DNA of 64,000 nt from Clostridiaceae bacterium Marseille-Q4143 (GCA_018228645.1 CP073693.1:1538501-1602500); one strand, 5' to 3'; positions 17,077-27,074 are shown, counted from the stretch's first letter. Numbers and translations are program-made. Notes: a model not told the origin generated them from the letters alone.

Positions 17077-20000
17077 ATGGCGTTACAGTTGATTCTGGGA
17101 AATTCAGGAGCAGGAAAATCCCATTATCTGTTTGAAAAGATCATCGCGGAGTCCATGGAATATTCCAACCGACAGTTTCTGGTGATCGTTCCGGAGCAGT
17201 TTACCATGCAGACCCAGAAGGATCTGGTAATGATGCATCCGCGGCATGGCATCATGAATATTGATGTCTTAAGTTTTGACCGTCTGGCGCACCGTGTATT
17301 TGAAGAGACAGGCGGGGAACATCGGAAAATTCTGGAAGATACCGGAAAAAATCTGATTTTGCGAAGACTTGCAGAGGAGAAGAAGGGGGAACTTACACTT
17401 CTGGGCGGAAACTTACGGAAGCTTGGTTATATTTCCGAGGTAAAATCCCTGCTTTCTGAATTTGTGCAGTACCGGATTACACCGGAGGATCTGACACAGA
17501 TGATGGAGCGCAATCAGGATAATCCGCAGCTTTATTATAAGCTGAAGGATATGAAAGTCATCTATGAGAGTTTTCAGGAATATTTAAAAGAAGAGTATCT
17601 GACATCGGAACAGCTTCTGGATGTGCTGGAACAGACAGTGGAACAGTCTGCCTCTGTCCGGGGCAGTGTGATTGTACTGGATGGATATACTGGTTTTACT
17701 CCGATACAGATGAAGCTTCTGGGACGGCTTATGACCCTGGCAGAGGAGGTATACATCACACTGACCATGGACAGCAGGGAGTCTGTCCGGGCACATGAGG
17801 CGGAGCATCAGCTTTTCTATCTGACGAAAAAGACGATACGGGATCTTTTCCAGACGGCAGAGGATACGAAGACCAGCATCAGAAAAACGGTAGTGTTGGA
17901 TGGAGAAACGGCATGGAGATTCCGTGAAGCGCCGGCCCTGTCGTTTCTGGAACAGAAGATTTTCCGGCATGAACATTATTTCTGGGGGGATTCTACGGAT
18001 GCAGTATGTCTCTATGCGGCAGGTACGCCGCGGTCGGAGGCGGACCATATCGGTCGGGAGATCTTAAAGCTGGTCCGGGATGAAGGATTCCGGTACCGGG
18101 ATATAGCGGTAGTTACCGGTAATCCTGAAGTGTATGCGCCGCTGATGGAGGAGACATTTGCCAGACTTTCCATTCCCGGATTTACGGATCAGAAGCGGGA
18201 TGTGCTGAAAAACCCCTTTGTGGAATTCTTAAGGGCACTGCTGTCGGCGGTACAGGAAGATTTTTCCTATGAATCCATGTTCCGGTTTCTGCGGAGCGGA
18301 ATGACGCAGATGACATCGGAAGAGACCGATCAGCTGGAAAATTACGTGTTGGCACGGGGTATCCGGGGAATATCCGGCTGGAAGAAAGAGTGGAAGTATC
18401 CGTTAAAAGGCATGCAGGAGGAAGAACTGGATGCTTTAAACGAGCTGCGGCAGAAAGCTATCTGCGGCCTGCAGACACTGAGGGATTGTCTGAAGAAAAA
18501 AGACGGGGATGCAGTGTCCATGACCAGAGGGGTCTATGATTATCTGGTGGGGCTTGGGATTCAGGAAAAACTGAAAGGGTATGAACTTCGGTTTGAGAAG
18601 GAAGGAAGTTTTAGTCTGGCAAAGGAATACAGCCAGATCTACGGCATGGTCATGGAACTTTTTGACAAGCTGGTGCAGCTTCTTGGTCCATGCCGGATGG
18701 ATCTTGCAGAATATGCGGAACTTCTGGATGCCGGATTTTCGGAGATGAAGGTCGGACTGATTCCGGCCGGAACTGATCAGGTGGTGGTCGGAGATATGGA
18801 GCGAAGCCGCCTGAAAGATGTAAAGGTACTGTTCTTTGCAGGAGTCAACGAGGGCAGTGTACCGAGGGAGAAGAGCCGGGGAGGTCTGCTCTCCGAGATG
18901 GACCGTGAGCGTCTGGCGGAACAGGAGGTGGAGCTTGCTCCTACATCCAGACAGGAGACATGTATTCAGAAATTTTATATGTATCTTAATCTTACCAAAC
19001 CATCACAGCGGCTGATCCTGTCCTGGAGCCTGGCAGATGCGGATGGAAAATCACTCCGGCCTTCCTGGCTGATTGCTTCCATAAAAGAACTGTTCCCGAA
19101 AGTAGATATCCGGACAGAAGCGGACAGAACGCTTACCGGACTCCTGGCGCTGCCGGAAGGAAGCCTTACGGAGCTGACAGAGGCGGTGCAGGCGGCGCGG
19201 GAACAGAAAGAAACCAGGATTCAGCAGGCACTGATCCGCTGGTATGCAGAACACAAAGAGTGGCAGCAGAAGCTGGACCGTCTGCTGGATGCGGTTTTTT
19301 ATGTAAAAAAAGAGCAGCCCATCGGCCATGCGGTGGCAAGAGCGCTGTACGGAACGCTTCTGGAAGGAAGCGTCACCCGGCTGGAACAGTTTGCGGCCTG
19401 CGCCTATGCGCATTTTCTACAATATGGTCTCCGGCTCAGAGAGCGGGAACTGAGCGGCCTGCAGGCAGTAGATATGGGAAATGTATTTCATGATGCACTG
19501 AAATATTTTTCTGATACGGTCAGTGGAAGTGAATACGACTGGCTCCATGTACCGGATGAAAAAAGGGACAGCTGGATGGAAGAGTCGCTGGAGCGCGCAC
19601 TGGAGAAGTATGCAGAGCGGGGACTGGATACGGATGTACAGGATGCCTATGCAGTGGAGCGCATGAAGCGGATCGGAAAGCGGACGGCATGGGCAGTGAT
19701 GGAACAGCTGAAAAAGGGAATGTTTGTGCCGGAACGGACAGAAGTATCTTTCCGGAATCTGGAGCAGCTGTCCAGTGTGTCGGTGCTGCTCTCGGAAGAT
19801 GAAAGAATGCGCCTGCAGGGACGTATCGACCGTATTGACGTGTGCAGGCAGGACGGTAATGTCTATGTCCGGGTCATTGACTATAAAAGCGGCATGACGA
19901 AATTTGATCTGACCAGCGTCTATTATGGATTACAGCTGCAGCTTGCAGTCTACCTGAATGCGGCAATGGAGATGGAACAGCGGGACAGCACAGGAGAAGT

Positions 20001-20472
20001 ACATCCGGCGGGAATGTTCTACTATCATATTCAGGATCCCATGCTGGATTATGAAGAAGAAAGTGATCCTGTTCTTCGGATTCTGAAAGAGCTGGCGCTC
20101 AATGGGATTGTCAACGCGGATCCGCAGATTGTGAATCTGATGGATCGGGAAAGCGGAGGAGGCTCATCGGTGCTTCCTGTGAAGTTCAAAAAAGACGGCG
20201 GTTATACGGCTTCTTCTTCGGTAGCGGAAGAAACGCAGCTGCAGCGTCTTTCCCGTCATGTCAGCCGAAAACTCTCAGAATACGGGGAGCGGATTCTGGA
20301 TGGAGAGATCAGTCTGTCTCCTTATGAACTGAAAGATGATGATGCCTGCAGATTCTGCAGCTTTCACAGTATCTGCGGATTTGACAGGCGTCTGGACGGC
20401 TGTGAGAAACGGCGTCTGGAACCGTTGGAGAGGGCAGAAGTATGGAAGAAACTGGAGGAGGAAGAGTCATGA
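17077..20472 (+). CDS. addB: ATP-dependent helicase/nuclease subunit AddB
   Basis: AddB with AddA resects double-strand breaks for RecA loading. The 1131-residue protein starts with a Walker-like GNSGAGKS (8-15). The C-terminal nuclease domain has DYKSG and the four cysteines of the 4Fe-4S cluster: one near 775 (FAACAYAHF) and CRFCSFHSIC near 1091-1100, the spacing found in Bacillus AddB. The ATG at 17077 has AAAGGAG 7 nt upstream; an upstream in-frame ATG at 16978 lies in the terminator hairpin. Its stop overlaps the addA start. Confidence 0.97.
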   Translation: MALQLILGNSGAGKSHYLFEKIIAESMEYSNRQFLVIVPEQFTMQTQKDLVMMHPRHGIMNIDVLSFDRLAHRVFEETGGEHRKILEDTGKNLILRRLAEEKKGELTLLGGNLRKLGYISEVKSLLSEFVQYRITPEDLTQMMERNQDNPQLYYKLKDMKVIYESFQEYLKEEYLTSEQLLDVLEQTVEQSASVRGSVIVLDGYTGFTPIQMKLLGRLMTLAEEVYITLTMDSRESVRAHEAEHQLFYLTKKTIRDLFQTAEDTKTSIRKTVVLDGETAWRFREAPALSFLEQKIFRHEHYFWGDSTDAVCLYAAGTPRSEADHIGREILKLVRDEGFRYRDIAVVTGNPEVYAPLMEETFARLSIPGFTDQKRDVLKNPFVEFLRALLSAVQEDFSYESMFRFLRSGMTQMTSEETDQLENYVLARGIRGISGWKKEWKYPLKGMQEEELDALNELRQKAICGLQTLRDCLKKKDGDAVSMTRGVYDYLVGLGIQEKLKGYELRFEKEGSFSLAKEYSQIYGMVMELFDKLVQLLGPCRMDLAEYAELLDAGFSEMKVGLIPAGTDQVVVGDMERSRLKDVKVLFFAGVNEGSVPREKSRGGLLSEMDRERLAEQEVELAPTSRQETCIQKFYMYLNLTKPSQRLILSWSLADADGKSLRPSWLIASIKELFPKVDIRTEADRTLTGLLALPEGSLTELTEAVQAAREQKETRIQQALIRWYAEHKEWQQKLDRLLDAVFYVKKEQPIGHAVARALYGTLLEGSVTRLEQFAACAYAHFLQYGLRLRERELSGLQAVDMGNVFHDALKYFSDTVSGSEYDWLHVPDEKRDSWMEESLERALEKYAERGLDTDVQDAYAVERMKRIGKRTAWAVMEQLKKGMFVPERTEVSFRNLEQLSSVSVLLSEDERMRLQGRIDRIDVCRQDGNVYVRVIDYKSGMTKFDLTSVYYGLQLQLAVYLNAAMEMEQRDSTGEVHPAGMFYYHIQDPMLDYEEESDPVLRILKELALNGIVNADPQIVNLMDRESGGGSSVLPVKFKKDGGYTASSSVAEETQLQRLSRHVSRKLSEYGERILDGEISLSPYELKDDDACRFCSFHSICGFDRRLDGCEKRRLEPLERAEVWKKLEEEES

Positions 20473-23400
20473 GTATGACATGGACGAAGGATCAGCAGAA
20501 GGTCATTGATACAAGAAATGCCAATCTGCTGGTATCTGCAGCAGCCGGTTCTGGCAAGACAGCAGTTCTTGTAGAGCGGATTCTTTCTCTGATTACGGAC
20601 GCAGAGCATCCTGTGGATGTGGACAGACTTCTGATCACTACATTTACCAAAGCAGCAGCCGGGGAGATGAGGGAGCGCATCAGCAGGGCTCTCGCGGAAA
20701 GGCTGAAAGAGGATCCGGGAAATGAATGGCTTCAGCGTCAGGAAGCGCTGGTACACCGCGCGCAGATCACGACGATTCATGGATTCTGTCTCTATGTGAT
20801 CCGAAATTATTTTCATACAATTGGTCTGAATCCTAATTTCCGGATTGCGGATGAAGGAGAGATGAAGCTTTTAAAGCAGGATACGGCGAAAGAGATCATT
20901 GATGAATCTCACCGCTCGGGTGATCCGGCATTCCGGAAATTCGCGGACAGCTATGGAAGCGGCAGCAGAGGAAACGGTCTGGAAGAGCTGGTGATCAGTC
21001 TTTATGAGTACGCCATTGCCAGTCCGCAGCCGGAACAGTGGCTTCGAAACTGTGTATCCGCGTATGAGATGCCGGAGGATGGAACCTGGGAGGATTTTTC
21101 CGGAAATGAAGCAGTTCTTGAGGGGCTTCGTACGGCAGCAGGGGATGTGCTCTCTGTGATCCGGGAGGCGAAGAACGTGGCGCAGATGCCGGGTGGACCT
21201 GCGGCTTACTGCGAAGCGCTTTTGTCGGATGAGCAGCAGCTGACAGAACTGGCAGAATGTGTTTCAGTGGAACGGTTCAGGGAACGACTGGAAGGAATTT
21301 CCTGGGCACGCCTTCCGAGCAGAAGAGCTAAAGTGATGGCAGATGCGGATGAGGAACTGTGTCAGAATGTGATGGATCTCAGAAATCGGATGAAAGAAGC
21401 AGTGAAGGGACTGGGAAAACAGTATTTCCAGATATCGGACGAAGAACAGTTTGCACAGCTTCGTGAAACGGCAGGGAATGTACAGGTCTACGTACAGCTG
21501 GCCCTTGCCTTTATGGAGCGGCTGGAGGAGAAGAAACGGAAGAAAAACATTCTGGACTTTGCAGACCAGGAGCATCTGGCACTTAAAATACTGACGAGGG
21601 AAGAGGATGGAAAGCTGCTGCCGTCCGAGACAGCGGATGTATTTGCAGAATACTTCGAAGAAATCATGGTGGATGAGTATCAGGATTCCAACCTGGTGCA
21701 GGAAGCAATACTGGAAAGCATCAGCAGAAGCCGTCTTGGACGGGAAAACAGGTTTATGGTAGGAGATGTCAAACAGAGCATCTACCGGTTCCGCCAGGCA
21801 GAGCCTGGACTTTTTCTGGAAAAATATGCGCATTACGGAGAGAAAGACGGAGGAATCCGGGTAGATCTTCATCAGAATTTCCGAAGCCGCAGTACGGTGC
21901 TTGACGCAGTCAATGAAGCATTTTACCGCATAATGAGGCCGGAACTGGGTGGGATTGACTATGACGAAGATGCGGCATTAAAAGCGGGGGCGTCTTATCC
22001 GGAGGAAGATCATATGACAGCGGAGCTCCTGCTGCTTCAGAAAGAAGAGTGGGAACAGCTTCAGCGGGAATGTCGATGGACGAAAGCAGAAGCAGAGGCC
22101 CATATGATTGCCGGAAAGATCAGATACCTTTTCAGGGAGGGTAAGGTCACGGAAGACGGGCAGCTGCGCCCGGTTCGTCCGGGTGATATTGCGATTCTTT
22201 TGAGAACCATGTCCGGGTGGAGCGAGACATTCGTGCGCGTGCTGCAGGAAGAAGGAATTCCGGCAAGCGCCCAGTCAAGGGAAGGATATTTTCAGACCAT
22301 GGAAGTGGAGACCCTGTTGGCTTATCTGCGGGTACTTGATAATCCTACACAGGAAATACCGCTGGCAGCATCTCTTCATGGACTGCTGGGAGGATTTTCC
22401 TCGGAAGAACTGGCAAAGATCCGTGCAAGCAGTCCGGAGAGCGGATTTTATGCTGCCTGCAGACAGTACCGGGAACAGGGAGAGGAAGCAGAACTTCGGG
22501 ATCGTCTTATTTCCTTTTTTGAGCAGGTGGATCGTTACCGTGAGCAGGCTTCCTTTCTCTCTGTTCATGAACTACTCTGGAGAATTCTGATGGAAAGCGG
22601 ATATCTCATTCAGGTCCGGGCACTGCCGGGAGGAATACAGCGGCAGGCCAATGTGGAGATGCTGCTGGCAAAGGCCCAGGACTATGAGAAGATCAGTTAC
22701 CATGGACTGTTCCATTTTGTTCGTTATATTGAACGCATGCAGAAGTATCAGATGGATTTTGGAGAAGCGGATATTTCCGGTAAAAGTGGGGAAGCCGTAC
22801 AGATCATGAGCATCCATCACAGCAAGGGACTGGAATATCCGGTGATATTTGCAGCAGGTATGGGGAAAAGCTTCAACCGTCAGGATGGCCGGGAGAAAAT
22901 GATTTTCCACAGCCGCTGGGGTGTCGGTCTTGATTATGTGGATACAGAAGCGAGAATGAAATGCCCGACATTGATGAAGCAGTTGATTAGGCGTCAGAAT
23001 CTTATGGATGGGCTTGGTGAGGAATTGCGTGTCCTCTACGTAGCTATGACCCGTGCAAAAGAAAAGCTGATTCTTACCGGCATGGCATCGGAAAAACTGA
23101 TCGCTGCCGGACGAAAGGGAGAACGACTTCTGTTTTCAGATCTGATGGGAGCTGAGTGTCCGCTTGCGTGGATACTTCCCGCGCTGAATCCGGAGGAGCA
23201 GGAGAGCAGTGTGAAGATCAGCATCGTTTCCATGGAACAGGTGATTCGGGAAGCTATTCGGGAGCAGATGGCAGAACAATTGTCGAGGGATGAGCTGGAA
23301 CGGAGACTGTTATATGGTATGCGGGACCAGGAGAGCGAGGATCGGATAGAAAGTCTCCTGAATTGGACCTATGCATGGAAAGACCGGACAGCCGCCAAAC

Positions 23401-24059
23401 AGAAATATACTGTTACGGAGCTGAAAAAACAGCGGCTGCAGGAAGAGATGGAATATGGGGAAGAACTGTATCCGGAAGAGGAGATTGTGCCTCTGGTACC
23501 GCAGTTTATTGAAAAGACCGAAGAAAAAACAGGAGCTGCAAGAGGAACGGTTTATCATACGGTCATGGAATGGCTGGATGTTGTTCATATGGCGAAAGTT
23601 TTTGAACATGGAGATCAGGAGAGCATCATCAGAGAAGAGCTGGACCGGCTCTGTGCAGCTGGAAAGCTTTCAGAAGAGGACCGAAGGGCAGTCCGGGAGC
23701 AGGATTTGGTGAGATTCTGTAAAACGGATCTTCTGAAGCAGCTGGCAGCAGCAGAATCACAGGGAAAGCTGTGGCGTGAGCAGCCATTCGTTATTGGTCT
23801 TCCGGGAGATGAGGCGGATGGTTCTGACCCGGAGGAAACTGTGCTGATCCAGGGAATTATCGATGCCTTTTTCGAAGAAGAGGATGGAGTTGTCATTCTG
23901 GATTATAAGACAGACAGGGTACATGCAGCGAAAGAACTGAAAGAACGGTATCAGGCACAGCTTGACTATTATGCCCGGGCGGTTGCCCAGACAACCGGTA
24001 AAACAGTGAAAGAAAAGCTGATCTATTCCTTCTCTTTGGGAAAGACGATCTTCTTGTGA
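20469..24059 (+). CDS. addA: ATP-dependent helicase/nuclease subunit AddA
   Basis: AddA is the UvrD-like motor with a second nuclease. The 1196-residue protein has helicase motif I (AAAGSGKT, about 25-32), a DEYQD Walker B, a GDVKQSIYRFRQA motif, LYVAMTRAKEKL, and a C-terminal RecB-type nuclease with LDYKTD near 1144. The ATG at 20469 overlaps the addB stop and follows GGAGGAGGA. Confidence 0.97.
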   Translation: MSMTWTKDQQKVIDTRNANLLVSAAAGSGKTAVLVERILSLITDAEHPVDVDRLLITTFTKAAAGEMRERISRALAERLKEDPGNEWLQRQEALVHRAQITTIHGFCLYVIRNYFHTIGLNPNFRIADEGEMKLLKQDTAKEIIDESHRSGDPAFRKFADSYGSGSRGNGLEELVISLYEYAIASPQPEQWLRNCVSAYEMPEDGTWEDFSGNEAVLEGLRTAAGDVLSVIREAKNVAQMPGGPAAYCEALLSDEQQLTELAECVSVERFRERLEGISWARLPSRRAKVMADADEELCQNVMDLRNRMKEAVKGLGKQYFQISDEEQFAQLRETAGNVQVYVQLALAFMERLEEKKRKKNILDFADQEHLALKILTREEDGKLLPSETADVFAEYFEEIMVDEYQDSNLVQEAILESISRSRLGRENRFMVGDVKQSIYRFRQAEPGLFLEKYAHYGEKDGGIRVDLHQNFRSRSTVLDAVNEAFYRIMRPELGGIDYDEDAALKAGASYPEEDHMTAELLLLQKEEWEQLQRECRWTKAEAEAHMIAGKIRYLFREGKVTEDGQLRPVRPGDIAILLRTMSGWSETFVRVLQEEGIPASAQSREGYFQTMEVETLLAYLRVLDNPTQEIPLAASLHGLLGGFSSEELAKIRASSPESGFYAACRQYREQGEEAELRDRLISFFEQVDRYREQASFLSVHELLWRILMESGYLIQVRALPGGIQRQANVEMLLAKAQDYEKISYHGLFHFVRYIERMQKYQMDFGEADISGKSGEAVQIMSIHHSKGLEYPVIFAAGMGKSFNRQDGREKMIFHSRWGVGLDYVDTEARMKCPTLMKQLIRRQNLMDGLGEELRVLYVAMTRAKEKLILTGMASEKLIAAGRKGERLLFSDLMGAECPLAWILPALNPEEQESSVKISIVSMEQVIREAIREQMAEQLSRDELERRLLYGMRDQESEDRIESLLNWTYAWKDRTAAKQKYTVTELKKQRLQEEMEYGEELYPEEEIVPLVPQFIEKTEEKTGAARGTVYHTVMEWLDVVHMAKVFEHGDQESIIREELDRLCAAGKLSEEDRRAVREQDLVRFCKTDLLKQLAAAESQGKLWREQPFVIGLPGDEADGSDPEETVLIQGIIDAFFEEEDGVVILDYKTDRVHAAKELKERYQAQLDYYARAVAQTTGKTVKEKLIYSFSLGKTIFL

Positions 24060-24120
24060 TACTTCAAAATGGCGTAGTGAAATACGGAGTATTAAAGTAA
24101 ACGAAAAGCGCCAGAATAGT

Positions 24121-24147
24121 AACATATTCTCAACGGAGGGTATGTTA
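24121..24147 (+). promoter_or_regulatory. Inverted repeat around the ribosome-binding site of the Xre gene
   Basis: AACATA (24121-24126) and TATGTT (24141-24146) flank CGGAGGG and abut the ATG at 24147. It could be an operator for the regulator itself or an RNA hairpin exposing or hiding the site. Confidence 0.4.
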
Positions 24148-24503
24148 TGCAGAACAGGATCAGAGAGCTTCGGGAAGAACGAGGAATGAATCAGGATGCT
24201 CTGGCCGGACTTGTCGGAGTGTCCCAGCAGAAGATCAGCAAGGTAGAACGGAATACAGAGTCACTGGGAATTGACCTGCTCATAGAGATATCAGATTATT
24301 TCGGGGTTACTACCGATTATCTCCTCTGCCTGTCAGATGAGAAGAGGGGAACTGCACAGGACAGACGGGTCAGACGGAAGATGGATGAACATGCGGCGCT
24401 GATTGCTGCCTATGAGGCATTGAATGAAGAAAATCGCAGAATGGCCAGGAAGATGATGACTGTCATGAAGCGGTTACAGGATGAAGAGGCTGTTGCAAAA
24501 TAG
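24147..24503 (+). CDS. Xre-family helix-turn-helix regulator
   Basis: The 118-residue protein has an N-terminal HTH_3 domain (LREERGMNQDALAGLVGVSQ, then KISKVERN) and the DYFGVTTDYLL segment typical of Xre-type repressors. The charged C-terminal tail (about 70-118) may dimerise. CGGAGGG lies 6 nt before the ATG. It stands between addA and its own terminator; its targets are unknown. Confidence 0.88.
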   Translation: MQNRIRELREERGMNQDALAGLVGVSQQKISKVERNTESLGIDLLIEISDYFGVTTDYLLCLSDEKRGTAQDRRVRRKMDEHAALIAAYEALNEENRRMARKMMTVMKRLQDEEAVAK

Positions 24504-24540
24504 ATGAGGAGTCATCTATGGAGCAACAGCTCTTTTTTTT
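24487..24540 (+). terminator. Terminator of the Xre gene
   Basis: GCTGTTGC (24489-24496) pairs with GCAACAGC (24523-24530), with a second ATAGATGA/TCATCTAT stem inside, followed by eight T. The hairpin includes the last codons of the gene. Confidence 0.9.
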
Positions 24541-24561
24541 ACTGTTCATCGTACAAAAAAC

Positions 24562-25329
24562 TTAATTTTGAAACTGCCGTCCTTCGTGATCCATCTCATA
24601 ATGATCGCGATAGATCAGCTGAGAAACAGGAACGATTTCATAGCCTTTTGCATGAAGTCCTTCGATGACACGCGGCAGGGCATCTTTTGTATATTTGGCA
24701 CCGTTGTGCATGAGGATGATGGAACCGTTCCCAAGATGTTCACTGTCCAGAATACGGGAGACAATGGCATCGGCTCCGTAATTCTTCCAGTCGAGACTGT
24801 CACAATTCCACTGAATTGTATAGTAATGAAGCGCTTCTGCAGCTTCAATAAGTGTATCATTGTAATCCCCGTAAGGCGGGCGGAACAGACACATCTCCTG
24901 TCCGGTCAGCTCTTTAACCCTGTCATGGACAGACTGAATTTCTTTCTGACATTCTTCAGCACTGAGCTGGGACATTTGTTTATGATTCTCACTGTGATTA
25001 CCAAGATCATGTCCGGCAGCTGCAATTGCTTTTACATCATCCGGATAGGCGGAGACCCATCCGCCAGTCATGAAAAAAGTTGTCTTTACCTGATACTGCG
25101 CTAATATGGAAAGAAGTTCTTCTGTGTCATCATTTCCCCAGGCTGCGTCGAAGCTGATGGATACCTGCGGCTTTTCTGTGCTGACACAGTAGATGGGAAG
25201 CTTCCGATTTTCAATGATGGCAGAGGAAGGACTTCCCTGACGGAAAAAAATAAAAGCACCGGCTACCGCGAGAACGAGACATAGAACCGGCGGCATGATA
25301 TTTCTGAGAAGGGGACGGGATAGTTTCAT
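24562..25329 (-). CDS. Polysaccharide deacetylase, membrane-anchored (NodB domain)
   Basis: The 255-residue protein has an N-terminal membrane anchor (PPVLCLVLAVAGAFIFF) and a NodB domain from about 55. Metal and catalytic motifs are visible: SFDAAWGNDD, HSENH, RPPYGDYN and a late LMHNGA. It probably removes acetyl groups from peptidoglycan or another glycan on the outer membrane face. Similar Firmicutes proteins (PdaB type) act in sporulation, so that role is possible. GGAG stands 7 nt before the ATG. Confidence 0.88.
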   Translation of the reverse strand: MKLSRPLLRNIMPPVLCLVLAVAGAFIFFRQGSPSSAIIENRKLPIYCVSTEKPQVSISFDAAWGNDDTEELLSILAQYQVKTTFFMTGGWVSAYPDDVKAIAAAGHDLGNHSENHKQMSQLSAEECQKEIQSVHDRVKELTGQEMCLFRPPYGDYNDTLIEAAEALHYYTIQWNCDSLDWKNYGADAIVSRILDSEHLGNGSIILMHNGAKYTKDALPRVIEGLHAKGYEIVPVSQLIYRDHYEMDHEGRQFQN

Positions 25330-25463
25330 ACACTGACTCCGTGTAATGCTCTTGGTAGTGAGTGTATGTTGTGAAACAGAAGAATATGACAGCCATCTGA
25401 TTGTGTTGGGGTTTGGTAATAATAGCTGGTGCGTTTTTGTACCAGCTCTTTATAACTGGTTTA

Positions 25464-25492
25464 TTGCGTTTGAAGAATGGAGATAGTATAAT
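25464..25492 (+). promoter_or_regulatory. Sigma-A promoter for the AAA ATPase gene
   Basis: TTGCGT (25464-25469) and TATAAT (25487-25492) with a 17-nt spacer, about 50 nt before the start. Confidence 0.75.
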
Positions 25493-25541
25493 AAATCATA
25501 ATACAAAAGATGGAAAATATGAAGAAGGGGTATGTGAATCT

Positions 25542-26726
25542 ATGAGATTTGGGTCACCTTATACACCGGGGGCAGGTGCAGTTCCTACATATTTGGCAGG
25601 TCGTGATGAACTGCTGGAGAATGCAGAGAAGAGTATCAATGCACTTGTAAAAGGATATCCGCAGCAGTCGGTTGTATATTATGGGCTGCGTGGAGTGGGG
25701 AAAACGGTTTTACTGAATGCGATAGAAGAAAAAGCAGATCTGTTGAACATTTTATATGTGCATATTGAGGTTGCCGAAAAGAGAAGCTTTTTGCAGCAGA
25801 TTTCCAGCTATTCAAAGCAGCTGATTCATAATATGAGTGCATATGAAAAAGCAAAAGCATTTGCTCAAAAAGCAATGGGGATTTTACAGGCTTTTAGTAT
25901 TACGTATAATCCGAATGACCAGACATTTTCAGCGGGATTATCCGAATCTCCGGCATATATTACAACAGGATTACTGGCAGATGATCTGACAGATCTTTTT
26001 GTACAGATGGGGAAGACTGCGGTAAAAGCGGGAGTGTCGATCTGCTTCTTTATTGATGAAATTCAGTATATGAAAGACAATGAGATGGAAGCTTTGATTA
26101 ATGCAATCCATAGAGTATCGCAGCTAAGGCTTCCGATTATGATATACGGAGCAGGATTTCCGAAAGTATTGCAGATATTTGGCTCTGTAAAGACATATTC
26201 TGAGCGGCTGTTTAAATTTATTCCGGTAGCTGAATTGTCCGATGAAGATGCAAGAGCTGCTATTGTAAAACCGGCGGAGGGACTGGATGTAAGTTATACA
26301 TCAGAAGCAATCGACGCAATTGTGTCTGTGACAAAAGGATATCCATATTTTATTCAGGAATACTGTAATACAATCTGGGATAGAACAGAGGGAAGTCAGA
26401 TTACAGAAGAGGACGTAAAAAAAGCAATGCCGGAGTTCCAGGCATTCCTTGATGAGAGCTTCTTTAAGGTTCGATTTGATCGCTGCACAAAGAGAGAGCA
26501 TGATTTTCTTTTTGCTATGGTAAAATGTGGAGAACTTCCGTGCACAATTTCAAATGTGGCTTCTTTTATGGGAAAACCGGTAAAATCCATTTCTCCGCTT
26601 CGGGCACAGCTGATCAGTAAGGGGATTATCTATTCTACAGGAAGAGGGGAAGTTGATTTTACAGTACCTCTTTTTGATTTCTATTTGAAAAGAGTGAATC
26701 CGGAATTAAAACTGGGAATGGAATAA
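25542..26726 (+). CDS. AAA+ ATPase (archaeal-type ATPase / ORC-like)
   Basis: The 394-residue protein has a Walker A (GLRGVGKT, 48-55), a Walker B (FFIDEIQ near 170), sensor-like residues and a C-terminal winged-helix-like part. It belongs to a family of stand-alone AAA ATPases that begin with a PYTPGAG...LAGRDELL segment. Their cellular role is mostly unknown. The ATG at 25542 is chosen because the family similarity begins there and the promoter lies just upstream; AAGGGG is 12 nt away. Flanking promoter and terminator show it is transcribed alone. Codon use looks more AT-rich than neighbours, which hints at transfer. Confidence 0.8.
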   Translation: MRFGSPYTPGAGAVPTYLAGRDELLENAEKSINALVKGYPQQSVVYYGLRGVGKTVLLNAIEEKADLLNILYVHIEVAEKRSFLQQISSYSKQLIHNMSAYEKAKAFAQKAMGILQAFSITYNPNDQTFSAGLSESPAYITTGLLADDLTDLFVQMGKTAVKAGVSICFFIDEIQYMKDNEMEALINAIHRVSQLRLPIMIYGAGFPKVLQIFGSVKTYSERLFKFIPVAELSDEDARAAIVKPAEGLDVSYTSEAIDAIVSVTKGYPYFIQEYCNTIWDRTEGSQITEEDVKKAMPEFQAFLDESFFKVRFDRCTKREHDFLFAMVKCGELPCTISNVASFMGKPVKSISPLRAQLISKGIIYSTGRGEVDFTVPLFDFYLKRVNPELKLGME

Positions 26727-26742
26727 TGGTATTTATGGAGAG

Positions 26743-26771
26743 ACCGATGCAGGGATTCGCATCGGTTTTTT
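26743..26771 (+). terminator. Terminator of the AAA ATPase gene
   Basis: ACCGATGC (26743-26750) pairs with GCATCGGT (26759-26766) and a T run follows. Confidence 0.9.
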
Positions 26772-26871
26772 GACTCTATGAAGCATTTTCAGAGAAATGG
26801 GTCAGGACACCAGATGTTAAAGAAAGAGTTTCACGTTTTTTGAAAATGACAGGAACTTTTCAAGATAAGTC

Positions 26872-26936
26872 AGACCAGAGTCCCACGGCAGAACCCCAGA
26901 CCAGAGCCCCAGACCGGAGCTCCAGACCAGAGCCCC
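26872..26936. repeat. Short tandem repeats based on AGACCAGAGCCCC
   Basis: Four units are seen: a 26-nt variant at 26872-26897 beginning AGACCAGAGTCCC, then 13-nt units at 26898, 26911 (AGACCGGAGCTCC) and 26924. The ACGGCA that follows the first unit's core recurs after the last. No open frame here has a ribosome-binding site. The gap from 26772 to 26982 otherwise holds nothing recognisable. Confidence 0.8.
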
Positions 26937-26982
26937 ACGGCAAAAGTCATGCATCCCGTCAGGCTTTTTATATAGAAAACCC

Positions 26983-27011
26983 TTGAATTTATAACAATCA
27001 TTCGCTATAAT
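26983..27011 (+). promoter_or_regulatory. Sigma-A promoter for citrate synthase
   Basis: TTGAAT (26983-26988) and TATAAT (27006-27011) with a 17-nt spacer. A perfect palindrome ATACATGTAT lies just downstream at 27026-27035 and could bind a regulator. Confidence 0.75.
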
Positions 27012-27074
27012 AGAACCTAATATGAATACATGTATACAAAATATTGCCTTACGCAAGGATAGGATGTGACGAAG

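Noticed and set aside
26817..27056. Minus-strand frame of 79 codons across the tandem repeats
   Set aside because: It crosses the citrate synthase promoter, has no ribosome-binding site and its middle is only the repeat translated.
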